The notes beneath the pieces were generated by a model. The model did no database searches and was not told where the DNA came from. It saw nothing but the letters and a program-made list of their open reading frames with translations. A program made the position numbers and the translations under genes. A DNA stretch of 64,000 nt from JABAAI01 sp965261955 (GTDB lineage: Bacteria > Spirochaetota > Leptospiria > Leptospirales > Leptonemataceae): contig CBDHEM010000063.1 of NCBI GenBank assembly GCA_965261955.1, positions 1 to 64,000 on the forward strand, written 5' to 3'. The stretch's first letter is position 1. Each line of letters opens with the position of its first letter. Of the stretch, positions 1-11,287 are shown in pieces.

Positions 1-160
1 GGGAAAAACCCTTATTGATCTCAATCCCCTTGTGGTATTATGGAGGGAAAACCCTTATTGACCTCATTTCCCTTAACCCTTATTGACCTCTTTTCCCTTA
101 ACCCTTATTGACCTTTTTCCTTGATCCTTATTGACCTCATTTCCCTTCTATGTGGTATTC
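1..160. repeat. Short degenerate minisatellite (about 25-bp unit)
   Basis: The core CCCTTATTGACCTC recurs five to six times with spacers such as ATTTCCCTTA. The flanking phrase GTGGTATT-TGG-GGG also occurs twice. The array is cut by the window start, so its full size is unknown. It is followed by a poly-G run of about 17 bases at 162-178. No coding content is seen. Confidence 0.75.
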
Positions 161-1603
161 TGGGGGGGGGGGGGGGGGAATTACATTCGAAGTGAGTGGT
201 CATGTTATATATAACCTGTGATTGGAAGTGGTTATAGAATTTTCCTCTAGACCTGGATACACTTTCATATGTGTAGTCATGTATAAGGAATTATTCTTCA
301 TATTTTTGATATTGTATGAGCTTGATGTCGTGGGGAAATGCTGGTAGACATTGGGATCTTGTGAACATGGTCCCCCTGCCCAAGACTTGTCTCTATTACG
401 TGTCTGACACGGAAGCTGCAATAAAAAAATTTCTAACAGATTCAGCTTGACCTACATATACGATAGCTACCAATGAAATCTAAACCCCATCTTTCATATG
501 AGTTCCAATTTGCTTTCTCTTGGACCAATTTGAATGATTGTGGTATTAAGTGGGAATTTGAGTGATTTGTATTACAGAGGAATTTTTACATAATATCAAG
601 GGAACTTATTGCCCAGTGCAGGTGTGTAGCCCGTGACAAGTGTGTACTGGGAGTGGTTTATGGGTCTACTTTATTTGTAATGTAAGTTTGCCTGCAGAAT
701 TTCTTGATAATCAGAAAGGTAGCCATGATGGGCGCCATGCTTCTGATGACAATATGTGTAGCTAAATGGTGAATGAATGTTCTATCATGATTACTGCAGA
801 TTTACATTAAAAAAAATACAAATTAAAATCTTGTCTGGAGAGAGGAGTCAAATCCCATGAAGAAGCTTTCTTCCTTCCAACCTCTATCCCACCCCCTGCC
901 CCCTGGGTGTTGTTATACATAGAATTTCTTCTATCCATACTAGGGAGGTAAAGTTGACTGCGATTTTAGCTACATTATCATGCAGACATTCATTGTTGCT
1001 TGGTCCACTCACTGGATGTGCCATTGGTGCTGTATAGGGAACTGGAAAGAGCTGACTACATGCACTGAGGTGGTGGGGGTTGGGGGGGGGGGGGGGGGGG
1101 AGTGTAAGGGGTATGAAGAGTAAGACGCCTGATATTGTTAAGTAAAGGTTGAAGTTATTGGGTGACTGTTTCAAAGCATAAATAATTGTGAAAAATATTG
1201 TTGCCATTAATTTAAAAGGAAAATCTGGCTTGAGATACAAATGAGGCATGCCCTCAACCAGCATCAAGTGATCACCAAATCCAAATGTTTGGTAAAGAGG
1301 ACAAAAAACATAGAATGTTTATATTTGTAAGTATGCAACTTGCGTATCATCTACAAGCAGCACAAAATATGCAAGAAGGACTGTGCTCTCTTGTTTTTCC
1401 TAATTCTGTAAGACCTGCATTGCCATGGTGACAAGACGGGCGCTCCTTTTCCGTTACAGCACAATCATAGTCTATAAGGCCCCCTCCACCCCCACTCCCT
1501 ACCCGGACAAACACACTTCCTACAAGGTATGATAATGTCAGAGAGCATCTGTATCACAAAAGAATAGACTCTCAATCATTCCTGTCTGTCTATCAACTAT
1601 TGT
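161..1603. other. Gene-free spacer with poly-G runs
   Basis: No convincing coding sequence is seen. The longest open frame (minus, 884-1267) is opened by a poly-G tract near 1082-1100 that reads as polyproline, and it has no recognisable domain. I treat this stretch as non-coding. Confidence 0.5.
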
Positions 1604-2887
1604 CCAGAGAGTGGGGCACATTAGGTTTTGGAGAGTGGGGTACATTAGGTTTAGGAGAGAGGGGCACATTAGGTTTTGGAGAGGGGGGCACATGAGGTTT
1701 TAGTGAGTGGGGCAAATTAGGTTGTGGTGAGTGGGGCACATTAGGTTTTGGTGAGTGGGGCACATTAGGTTTTAGTGAGTGGGGCACATTAGGTTTGGGG
1801 CACATTAGGTTTTGGTAAGTGGGGCACATTAGGTTTTAGAGAGTGGGACACATTAAGTTTTAGAGAGAGGGGCACATTAGGTTTTGGAGAGAGGGGCACA
1901 TTAGGTTTTGGTGAGTGGGGCACATTAGGTTTTAGGGAGAGGGGCACATTAGGTTTTGGAGAGTGGGGCACATTAGGTTTTAGTGAGTGGGGCACATTAG
2001 GTTGTGGTGAGTGGGGCACATTAGGTTTTGGTGAGTGGGGCACATTAGGTTTTAGTGAGTGGGGCACATTAGGTTTGGGGCACAGGTTTTGGTGAGTGGG
2101 GCACATTCGGTTTTAGGGAGAGGGGCACATTAGGTTTTAGAGAGTGGGACACATTAAGTTTTAGAGAGAGGGGCACATTAGGTTTTGGAGAGAGGGGCAC
2201 ATTAGGTTTTGGTGAGTGGGGCACATTAGGTTTTAGGGAGAGGGGCACATTAGGTTTTGGAGAGAGGGGCACATTAGGTTTTGGAGAGTGGGACACATTA
2301 AGTTTTAGAGAGAGGGGCACATTAGGTTTTGGAGAGTTGGGCACATTAGATTTTGGAGAGTTGGGCACATTAGGTTTTAGGGAGAGGGGCACATTAGGTT
2401 TTGGAGAGAGGGGCACATTAGGTTTTGGTGAGTGGGGCACATTAGGTTTTAGGGAGAGGGGCACATTCGGTTTTGGAGAGTTGGGCACATTAGATTTTGG
2501 AGAGTTGGGCACATTTGGTTTTAGGGAGAGGGGCACATTAGGTTTTGGAGAGAGGGGCACATTAGGTTTTGCTGAGTGGGGCACGTTAGGTTTTAGGGAG
2601 AGGGGCACATTAGGTTTTGGAGAGAGGGGCACATTAGGTTTTGGAGAGTGGGACACATTAAGTTTTAGAGAGTGGGCACATTAGATTTTGGAGAGTTGGG
2701 CACATTAGGTTTTGGGGAGAGGGGCACATTAGGTTTTGGAGAGTGGGGCACATTAGGTTTTGGAGAGTGGGGCACATTAGGTTTTGGAGAGAGGGGCACA
2801 TTAGGTTTTGGAGAGGGGCACATTAGGTTTTGGAGAGGGGCACATTAGGTTTTGGAGAGGGGCACATTATGTTTTAGAGAGTGGGGA
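1604..2887. repeat. 24-bp minisatellite (about 53 units)
   Basis: The unit is GGGGCACATTAGGTTTTGGA followed by GAGA or GAGT. Most units are 24 bp, and units of about 22 bp occur at the right end. Sites vary at TTTTGG/TTTTAG, GAGA/GAGT/GTGA, and GGGG/TGGG. Because 24 is a multiple of three, both strands carry long open frames. The minus strand reads as a Lys-Pro-Asn-Val-Pro-His/Leu-Ser-Pro/Leu octapeptide repeat and the plus strand as a Gly-Thr-Leu-Gly-Phe repeat. Shortened units break these frames. I see no promoter, splice or poly(A) context, so I call it a minisatellite rather than a gene. Confidence 0.93.
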
Positions 2888-4611
2888 AATTATTTCTTGG
2901 CTGAACTTTGGGGATATGTGATCTTATTGCCACTTGTTATTTGAGGAGTTTCTTGGAGCTTGGGAATTTGGGGAGGTTTACTTTCGTTGGATTGACCCCT
3001 CGCCAGACATGTTGGTTATAATTTGGGTTTGTGATTGTAAATGAGCATAACATTGTAGTATCTATTCATAATAAAATATTCATTCACCATAATATATTAT
3101 CAATGGAAACTTGAACTCCTCAGTGTAATTTGCTGACTCCTATACTGCCTGGCGGTGGCACCCTTGATGTCTTCCCATCTAATTAACCAGAAATACTGCA
3201 GAGGGTTATCCTGAGGCAAGTATGCTGCTTTTATGGTTACACCTGTCAAACATATTGTTTACTATATTCTATATTAAACAGACCCAAAATTCTTATAACC
3301 AGAATTTCTCTCCAGCACACATGTTGCCAGGCTCCACTCCTGTTCTAGGAGTTCCCGCAATACCTAGTGCGTAACTTTTTTAATTTTTTTTAAATAACCT
3401 TCTCTGTATTTTCATAATCACTAAAAAAATTTTCACGGATTTGGAAACTTGGCATTCATTTGAAAGCAGGCGATTAGAGGAACTTCATTGGAACCACACA
3501 CATAAGGTCTAGGATCACTCTAGTAGAATGTATTCATTATTGTAATGTTCACTTCTGACATGTGAAGTGACAAGCCATTGGTAAGGGACTGCAGACCATG
3601 TTCACAGGATTCCAGATGTCCACCCTGGGATTTCCCAATTCTTTTAACCCATATATCAGAAGTAAGAAGAGAAATTTCCTATAGATAACTATGCGTATAA
3701 AATCATATCCAGGTCCAGGAGTATTTTGTAATTTTTAATAATTTTCTGCGTGATCAGGTGCAGATTTTTAGGAGCATACTTGTGCACCGATATATATACT
3801 AGCCTTCATAGAGTCCATCGTTGAAAAGCTCTTGAAACAAGCTATCAAAATTAAACTGCAACGAGTATAAAATAAACGGAGATGTTCAGGTATCTTCTTT
3901 TATTTTTATTTTGGTATACTCGCCCCTCAACTGTACCCTAGTTTTGTGAGCATATGCAAAAATACAACTAGTTTACAAACTACTATATATATTTTTTCCT
4001 CACAAGCATAAAGCATAACATTTGTAGAACAGAATTTTCCAGTGTCTTACCACAGTTTCTCACTAGCAAAAAAAAAAGCAGAATGGTAGTAAAGATTGGA
4101 TTTTTTTGACTGATAACACAGCTAGTTTATTTGTGGGGTTTCATATAAATTATATTTGTAGCGATAATCTTTTTTTCAAGAATATATTTTTGAAACTGTT
4201 GGTATCGTTAGAATCCAAATACAATAACTGCAGTTTGATATAGGAATCAGCTCCATTTACGTAAGCAAACAAAAAATATGTATCTCGATATTGTGTCATG
4301 TCTACAACAAAACTTACATGACAGTATTTTCCAAAAAACAGTTGTAACTGTGCAGCCTTTCCCAGCAGAAGAGCACACAGAAATACCAATAAAATAGTTC
4401 GGTTGCCAAACACCTATTCTTTGAAGGACCTGGAATTTTGTGACACATAATTGTTTTCAGTGGATTTTTAATCCACCAGGTGCCACTCTGTCACCGTTAA
4501 GAAATTTGAGAAATTCAAGATGGCCACCAAGGTATCTGACACTCACCTGTAAATCGACATATCAACATGAATTTTTCATATTTTAATCAGAATTTTATCG
4601 TTTTCAGGCCA
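2888..4611. other. Gene-free AT-rich spacer
   Basis: Nothing recognisable was found on either strand. A minus-strand open frame at 4150-4413 has a hydrophobic start resembling a signal peptide. It begins with GTG directly after an in-frame stop, so it is not a convincing gene; it could at most be an internal exon (an AG precedes it and a GTAAGT lies inside). Confidence 0.5.
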
Positions 4612-5002
4612 AAGATGTGAATGTAGGATCAGGTGAGCTGGAACAATATGTAGGACCAGGTGAGCTTGGTAACTAACCACCTGAAGAATCAGGTAAGCTA
4701 AGCAACTAACAACATGTAGGATCAGGTGAGCTATGCAGCCAGCCATCTATACCAAGCTATTGGACAGTGGAGCATACATATCCCTTTGCTTTTATCTGTC
4801 TCTGAAGAGGTGTAGGATCAGGTGAGCTATGCAACCAGCCATATATACCAAGCTATTGTACAGTGGATCATACATATCCCTTTGCTTTTATCTGTCTCTG
4901 AAGAGGTGTAGGATCAGGTGAGCTATGCAACAACCATCTATACCAAGCTATTGGACAGTGGAGCATACATATCCCTTTGCTTTTATCTGCCTCTGAAGAG
5001 GT
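4612..5002. repeat. 96-bp tandem repeat (three units) with short leading units
   Basis: The phrase GTAGGATCAGGTGAGCTATG starts units at 4716, 4812 and 4908, a period of 96 bp. The rest of each unit (TATACCAAGCTATTG, ACATATCCCTTTGC, CTCTGAAGAGG) is nearly identical. Upstream, 4612-4715 carries three shorter and more diverged versions of the GTAGGA-CAGGTGAGCT core. No coding content is seen. Confidence 0.9.
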
Positions 5003-5199
5003 GAGAAGATTTGACATTCAAGCTCAATTTTTGTTGCTATGGTAAGATACCAATGTATACTTTTTAAATGAACAGTATCCTATGTAACTAAGATACTAAA
5101 TTACTGGGCATGCTCAATGCCATAGCAAAATAATACACACTAGCCCAAAGCTAGAAAATGAGTAAAATTAATAAATCCATTGTCCTATATAGCCTTGGC

Positions 5200-6750
5200 A
5201 TAACCAAGTGTCTATTATGATCTGATCTGTAAATATTGATGCCATCATGATGTTGTAATGGTTGGATGATGCAATGGTTGGATTGGGATATAGCGAAGTA
5301 GCCAAGAATTGTATGTGTCAATTCCTTACAGGTGTGTGTTTGGACAACCTGATTCCTTACCACTAAATGGGATGTACATGGAAAAGAATGAAGAATAAAT
5401 GGAAATGCTTAACTTGAAGAGAGAGATCATCAGGCAATGCTTTTTGAAAAAATTCTCAAAGGAGTACTAAAGGGAAGACCATGCAAAAGCAGACATCATG
5501 AACTGTTAAAATGATTGCACTCATGTGAGTTTTTTTTTTGATTTCCATATGCTCTCTATCACTAGTAAAATCGCATCAGCTATCTTTTTATATATGCTAT
5601 GTAGCCAGTCACATACTCGCTGTCTGAAATGGAGAGAGAGAGCAGTATATATGCAAGGAATTGTATATACCTTACCAAGATTGATATGATTTCCACATAT
5701 AATGAAAATACTTCCAATGTCAGAGCATAGAGTAGTTTTGTTAGTTCCTTAGCAGATGCCAGTCACTCTTTCTTCATCTTTCTTCAGAGCAGTTTTGTTT
5801 TTGATTGACACCATTTCCAAAATGGGAATTTCCATGTAGATGCGTGTGCATAATCTTCTAGATGACCATATCCTGTCGAGTCTGCAAAATCTTCCATACG
5901 CTCTCTGGTATTTAATGTACAACTTAAAAATATTTACTAATGACAAATGCACAGCATTGAGGGGAAAGCGAAGGAAGGTCTGCGAGAGAAAAAAGGTCGA
6001 GGGGATAACACTATATTTCTTGATGCTTATTTTAGTGGTGGCCTATTGCACCTAATATGAACACGTTGACCTAGTCATAGCTTAGCCAAAGAAATACAGT
6101 ACTCATCTGTGCATATTGATACCATCATCATGTTGTAATGCTTAGTTTGTGATATGGGTTAAGTAGCCAAGAATTATATTTGCATATTCTTTACAGATCC
6201 GTGCAAGGTTGAACAACTGGATATCCAACAAACAATGGAATGACAAATTTTGAAATGGAAATATGCATGTGGAATTTAGGTGTTCTGCTACAGTAATTGG
6301 AAATTGATTTCCTTGAAGATAAGATGAGCACCACATCAAGAGTGAGGTCAACAGGCAGTTCTTTCTGCAGTAATCATCACACACTATCCAGCCATCTACT
6401 CGCTCTCAGGAAATACGAGCGCTGTACACATTGCAAGGAACTGTGTTTCCCTAAGCAAAATTTAAAATAGCTCCTATTGTCAGGAATAAATATCACATCC
6501 AATGCCCGTGTGTTGATGAAATGAGCAGTTTAGTCTGAATAAAATTCCAGTATTCTTTCTCTGGCAAATGTTAACCAAGAAAGCTGTGGGTAGATCCAGG
6601 GTTTTTTTTTCCTTTGGCCTTCCAATCAGCAGCCATTTTCTTCATTGATGGGAATCTAGTGTATCCATAGCGAGTTTTCCAAGATGACCATTTCCTTTTT
6701 TAATTTGAGTCTGTAAAATCTTCCTTATACTTTCAGGGTTATGAACGTAT
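5200..6750. repeat. Old diverged tandem duplication of about 0.7-0.9 kb
   Basis: Blocks at about 5212-5930 and 6100-6745 share an ordered series of matches: ATTGATGCCATCATGATGTTG against ATTGATACCATCATCATGTTG; GTAGCCAAGAATT in both; ATGCAAGGAATTG against TTGCAAGGAACTG; and AGATGACCAT followed by GAGTCTGCAAAATCTTCC against AGATGACCAT followed by GAGTCTGTAAAATCTTCC. Many indels separate the matches. No open frame is conserved between the copies, so this is a decayed duplicated repeat of unknown origin. Confidence 0.65.
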
Positions 6751-7099
6751 GGCACATATATATATATATATACCACATACAGGTGTGCGCAGCAATACGA
6801 AGTTTTCCATCCACCTCCCAGCTGAGGGCTCTTCGCTCGCCTTTTTTTTTTAATGTTCTATTTAAAACTACACCAATAAAAGGTGTAAGTGGGGTGGCCG
6901 GTGAAAAACAATAATTTAGGTGGATAGTGATGATTTAAGAGATTCTACAAGAAACCATGGGATTGGAGGAAAGGTTGAGTATGTAAATCCTAAGGACTAG
7001 TGATCTAATTTTATCACTAATGGAGTAAAAATTCTTAAATGGATTACCATATACTGTCCTAAGAAGGTATAACAACGATTGGCCACTATTGAAAATAAA

Positions 7100-8345
7100 C
7101 TTCATTAAAAAAAAAGGAACATTTATTAGACTTATTAAGAAGTGAGTAACACCCTTCTATGTACATATTTATAAGACTTAGAAGTTTAGCTGTCTGGTGC
7201 ACAATATGTGTGAGCGTTGTAAGGTAGGTTTCCATTAGGGAAAGTATCTTATTGTAAGCAATGTCCAAAGCATTCTGGGTTTTGGCTGAGATTGACCACA
7301 GTTCACACCCATATAGGGAGAGGGATAGGGCTAAGGTGCAGATGCGGAAAGAAAAATAATACAAAATATGTCATCCTGATCATGTTCTGACTCTTGAGAC
7401 AAATGTTACTGTCGAGGTGTGTTACCTCAGCTAATAAGGGAAGATGAGATGGCCACAGAAGAGTATAGTTAGTTCAACCTTGAGGCATGAGTGCTGATGA
7501 AACTGGATAAACTTGGTATTACTAAAATGGAAAATAAGACCATGAGAGCTAGCAAATGCCTCACACTTCTAATGCATGAGTTTAAGGGCAGCCAGGGAGG
7601 CGGCCAACTGAACAATATCAGCAACATAGGCCAAACTTCCTGAAAATCCCCTATTTCAAGTGCAACCAACAGCAGATTTCTTGTGGGCAAGCTGGAGGAT
7701 ATCTAGATAGAGATAGATAGAAGAAAATAGAACTGTAAAAAGCACACCTCCCTGCCTGACACTCTTTGCCACACAAAACACGTCAGAAAGATACTCCCCA
7801 GCAAACTTTGAGTTCTTGACCGGAGGACCATTTTGATAAAAGCCTCATAAACCAGATGTTAGGCCCCTATCTGCCAACTTCAAAGAAATGTGTGGAATGT
7901 CGAGATCAAAGGCCTTGAAACAGACAAATACTCTAGAGCCTCGATGCAAATAACGAGATATCAAGTTCTTCATAATGCCAGTACATAGGGTCGTGGAGAG
8001 TCCAGATTGAGACCAAACTGTAGATCAGAGGTCATTAGATTATTAAACTTGATGAGGATGCATTTTTCCAAGGATTTACTTAGAATTGTCGCTAATGCAA
8101 TAGGTTTGTAACCATCAACCTCGGAAGGAACAATTCCAGGCTAAGGGGAATGGGAACAAGTAATAAAATTCTTCACTGAAGCAGGAAGATGGCTGTAGTG
8201 CAGAATAATTGTGAACTGCTGCTGAGAAAATCAGCAATTACTGGTAATGCCATGAGAAAGTGAGTAGAATGAAGACGTCAAAATATCAGATTTCTGCGCT
8301 AACTTTTAGAACAAGGAAGTGGTATCGAGGTAATTTCTCCAAACA
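7100..8345 (-). pseudogene. Decayed LINE (non-LTR retrotransposon): reverse transcriptase part
   Basis: Read on the minus strand through several frameshifts and stops, the order of RT motifs of a CR1/L2-like LINE is clear. First come a HLPAS-type pre-RT motif near 8200 and YKPIALATILSKSLEKCIL near 8110. A GLSTTLCTGIMKNLISRYLH block follows near 8000. Next are FDLDIPHISLKLADRGL near 7890 and SVRQGGVLF near 7760. The active-site block then reads LAYVADIVQLA where the family has YADD, near 7620. The C-terminal LYGCELWSIS motif is near 7310. In living elements this polymerase copies the element RNA at the target site. The relic is clearly dead. The family assignment rests on motif recognition, not on a search. 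Confidence 0.82.
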
Positions 8346-10419
8346 TGAAAGCAGTTTTTATAATATATATATTATTTTTTTATTGTAAAATGTGATTTAA
8401 CAACAGCAAACTATATGTGATGTCCATTAGTTACCAGTACAAGATCTGCAATTGGAATGAGATGCGCACTTTGAGAAGGGCTCCAAGTAAATATACTAAT
8501 TATTTCTTTCTCTATGTCCAGTTATGAAACTTATAACTAGCTATTACCAAGAGCATTATTGAATTTTTTAGCTATGTATGCACTCGAGTGCTGTGATAAT
8601 GATGTAGGTATGAACCACACCAGTATCTATAGCTACTGCACTGTCGATCAATTACCAAGTTTGCATGGAGCAGGACTATGGGTATCAACGCAAATTTCAA
8701 CTTCTGTTTACAAATACGGCCCTTGTGTGCTGTTTGGTAATAGATTGGTCTAGGTTTGTGTCAAAGAAGGAACTCAATAGATAAAAACTGACCGGATTAG
8801 CAACTAAGTTCCTTCGAGCCACAGATTGGGCTACCAATGCAAACTTGTATATATATATAATAGATCTTTTAATATAGAGCGCTTGTGTGACATGTGAAAG
8901 CTAGAGCTACAAACCATAGCTGTAGCCCTAGCTTATGAACTGGTCTGGGTTTGTTCTAAAGAAGGAGGTCCACAGATAAAAACTGACCCGTTTAGCAACT
9001 AAGTTCTTTCGAGCAAAGTTTTATACTATAGCGCTTCAATAGCTTCGTGTGCAGTGTGAAAGCCATAGCTACAAACAACAGCTGTTGATATAGCAACTGC
9101 TCTGTTCTCAGTTTTGTCCAATGAAGGAAGTCCACAGTTGAAGACTCCATGATTTGCCATTGGTTTTCAAAGTGGTACTACTTAGGTGCTTTTAATCATC
9201 TGGGGACTATATTTTTTGCATCAAAAATATAGTAAACGTCATTAATTACCACTATATGTGTGACAAGTGAAGGGGAGAGTCAAGTAATCCCATCTATACA
9301 GGTTGGCAGGCTGGGTGGGCAGGAAATTTCTGGTGCAACATAGCCGCATTTCCTTTCCAAAGTGCGATATTCCCTGAAACAGGTGGCGGACTGTTTCTTC
9401 AGGAAGTTCCCAGATTGTTACCCTAGAAGGAAACCTATCCTGGTGATGTTGCTGACTGCCTCCATGCTCCATCCTCCCAAGGTTACAATCACCATTAGGA
9501 TAAAAAAAAATACCCCCACAGATTAACATTTGTTGTAGTGGGCAGACATCTCTCTCTCCTCCCCTATCCTCAAATCATGACCCTGAGTAACATCTCCGGA
9601 TAAGTTGAGATGCTGCATGATGGAAATCACCATCAGATTCTGGGCAGATGGGCGTCCCCTACACCAATTAGGGAGGTAAGCATCAGATGGGCAACTACTG
9701 GTTTCTGGGATCAAAGACAGTATTTCTTTCCTTGGAACAAGAGCAGCTGATTGTGCAACTCTGAAGATCGTGTCCCACTATCATGCCTGTGGATTCGACC
9801 TGCATTCCACCCGCAACCCCCTGCAACTCATGTGATGGTCTTCAAAATAACAGGAGCGCCCTTCATCACACAGAGGGGGCATCTGGACTGTGAGCTAGTA
9901 GGCCAGACATAGCCTAAATTCGCTATCATGAAGGTGGAGTTCTAGGGTCGGTGATGGTACTATGTTCAACCAGTCTCCAATGTGGGGATTAAATTTTGTT
10001 CCACCATCCGCGGAAGTGGTTTTTATGCAGACTAAATTTAGTTTCTCCGCATTAAGAGGGTTAAGATGGCCAAACGCCTCAAGGATGCAGTCTATTTCTT
10101 GTTCTTTACTTCAGAATTTGAGATAAGGTAATTTGATTCATTGAAACAATCTGAATTATGCTTGTTCCAGTTCTCAGAAAACTAGGTAACCAGGGCATTA
10201 CTTATGGAATTGGGATCACTCGGTACATTAACAATTGGTAATATAGTGTTTCTATTGATAGTTTGCCAAACTCACTTTATCTCCTTACAAAATAATTTTG
10301 AGAAGGCTTTTGTAAATGCCGACACAATATCATTATTCCTAACGTTCTCTTCCCTTTGTTTAATTTTCCTCTTTGTAACTTATTCCTAAATTTATTGTCC
10401 TTAATTTGGAACAGGTGCT
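8346..10419. other. Spacer between the two LINE fragments, with local repeats
   Basis: No gene is recognised. It contains a tandem duplication with a period of about 190 bp: ATAAAAACTGACC followed by TTAGCAACTAAGTTC occurs near 8780 and 8970, and a more decayed copy lies near 9110. The adjoining GTGAAAGC-AGAGCTACAAACC phrase is also repeated. The stretch is longer than the usual gap between endonuclease and RT in such LINEs, so it probably contains an insertion. Confidence 0.55.
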
Positions 10420-11287
10420 AAACTATGGCGAGCCTCCCTCAATCCACACATGGTCCCAACAATCTGCCTTTTCTTTAGCTTCCTTTGCTTATTCCAGCCT
10501 GGGACTAGTTTCCATTTCAGCCTTCTACAAGAGGGGAGAATAAAGATGATGTCTCAGACGTACAATCCAAGGGAGAATCAGTAAAGAGACAATGAGTGTT
10601 GCAAGAAGAGCATGAGCCAATACAACAGGATAATAGTTCCTCCTGCATTGAGGGTGGATTAGAGCTTATATACTCATGAAAGTCCTAAAAAGCCTTGTCT
10701 GTGAACAATGACCAGTTTGTCTTATTGCAGATACCTAGCAATTAATCAGTGGGGATGAGGGGTAAAGTAAACTGCTGGGATAGAGTAAGAAACAATACTA
10801 AATGATCAGAAATATTGTGCCAACATAAAGACTATGCACAGGTGAAATTTTTTTGGCCATCAATGGTGTGGACAGAAAATGATCTAGCCAAGATGTAGTC
10901 TGACCATCGTCACTCTCATAGGTGTGATTAATTGAGTGGGATGGGCAGTCGGCACAGATAAGATTGAACTTGTTCATGAAATCCAATAAATTGGAGAACT
11001 GCATTGAGTCTTAAGTAAGTCAGCAATAAGTTTCCTCCAATAATGAGATGATCAAGGGCTTGCGAGTCGATGAAACTGCTGAGCTCACTATGACTTTGAT
11101 CAACATCAGCCTCTGAGGTATCAGATCGATAATCAGTTGGCAGGTAAACACAGAGTAAAAGGATGGTGGATGACCTGGAACTCAAAGTAGCAGCACAGAA
11201 ATGTTTATTAGTAGGTTTGATAGACTCTTTGCAGCTCACAATTTCTTTTCTGTTAATAATCACACATCCGCAAAAAAGAGCAATCAC
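10420..11287 (-). pseudogene. Decayed LINE: apurinic-type endonuclease part
   Basis: The minus strand reads LLLCVYLPTDYRSDTSE, then DHLIIGGNLLL where active elements have GGDFN. A frameshift near 11000 follows, then LLDFMNKFNLICAD, HTYESDDGQTTSWLDHFLST and a degenerate SDH region near 10790. This is the order of the exonuclease/endonuclease/phosphatase-fold domain encoded upstream of RT in CR1/L2/jockey-like LINEs. It has the same strand and expected order as the RT relic at 7.1-8.35 kb, so the two are probably one broken element. The GGN replacing GGDFN and the frameshift show that it is inactive. Confidence 0.75.

Noticed and set aside
884..1267. 127-codon minus-strand frame with polyproline
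   Set aside because: The frame depends on a poly-G tract and shows no domain or splice context.
2069..2656. 195-codon proline-rich octapeptide frame on the minus strand
   Set aside because: It is a by-product of the 24-bp period. The opposite strand is equally open, and shortened units break both frames.
4150..4413. 87-codon minus-strand frame with a signal-peptide-like start
   Set aside because: The start is GTG immediately after an in-frame stop, not ATG. There is no known domain and no neighbouring exon found.
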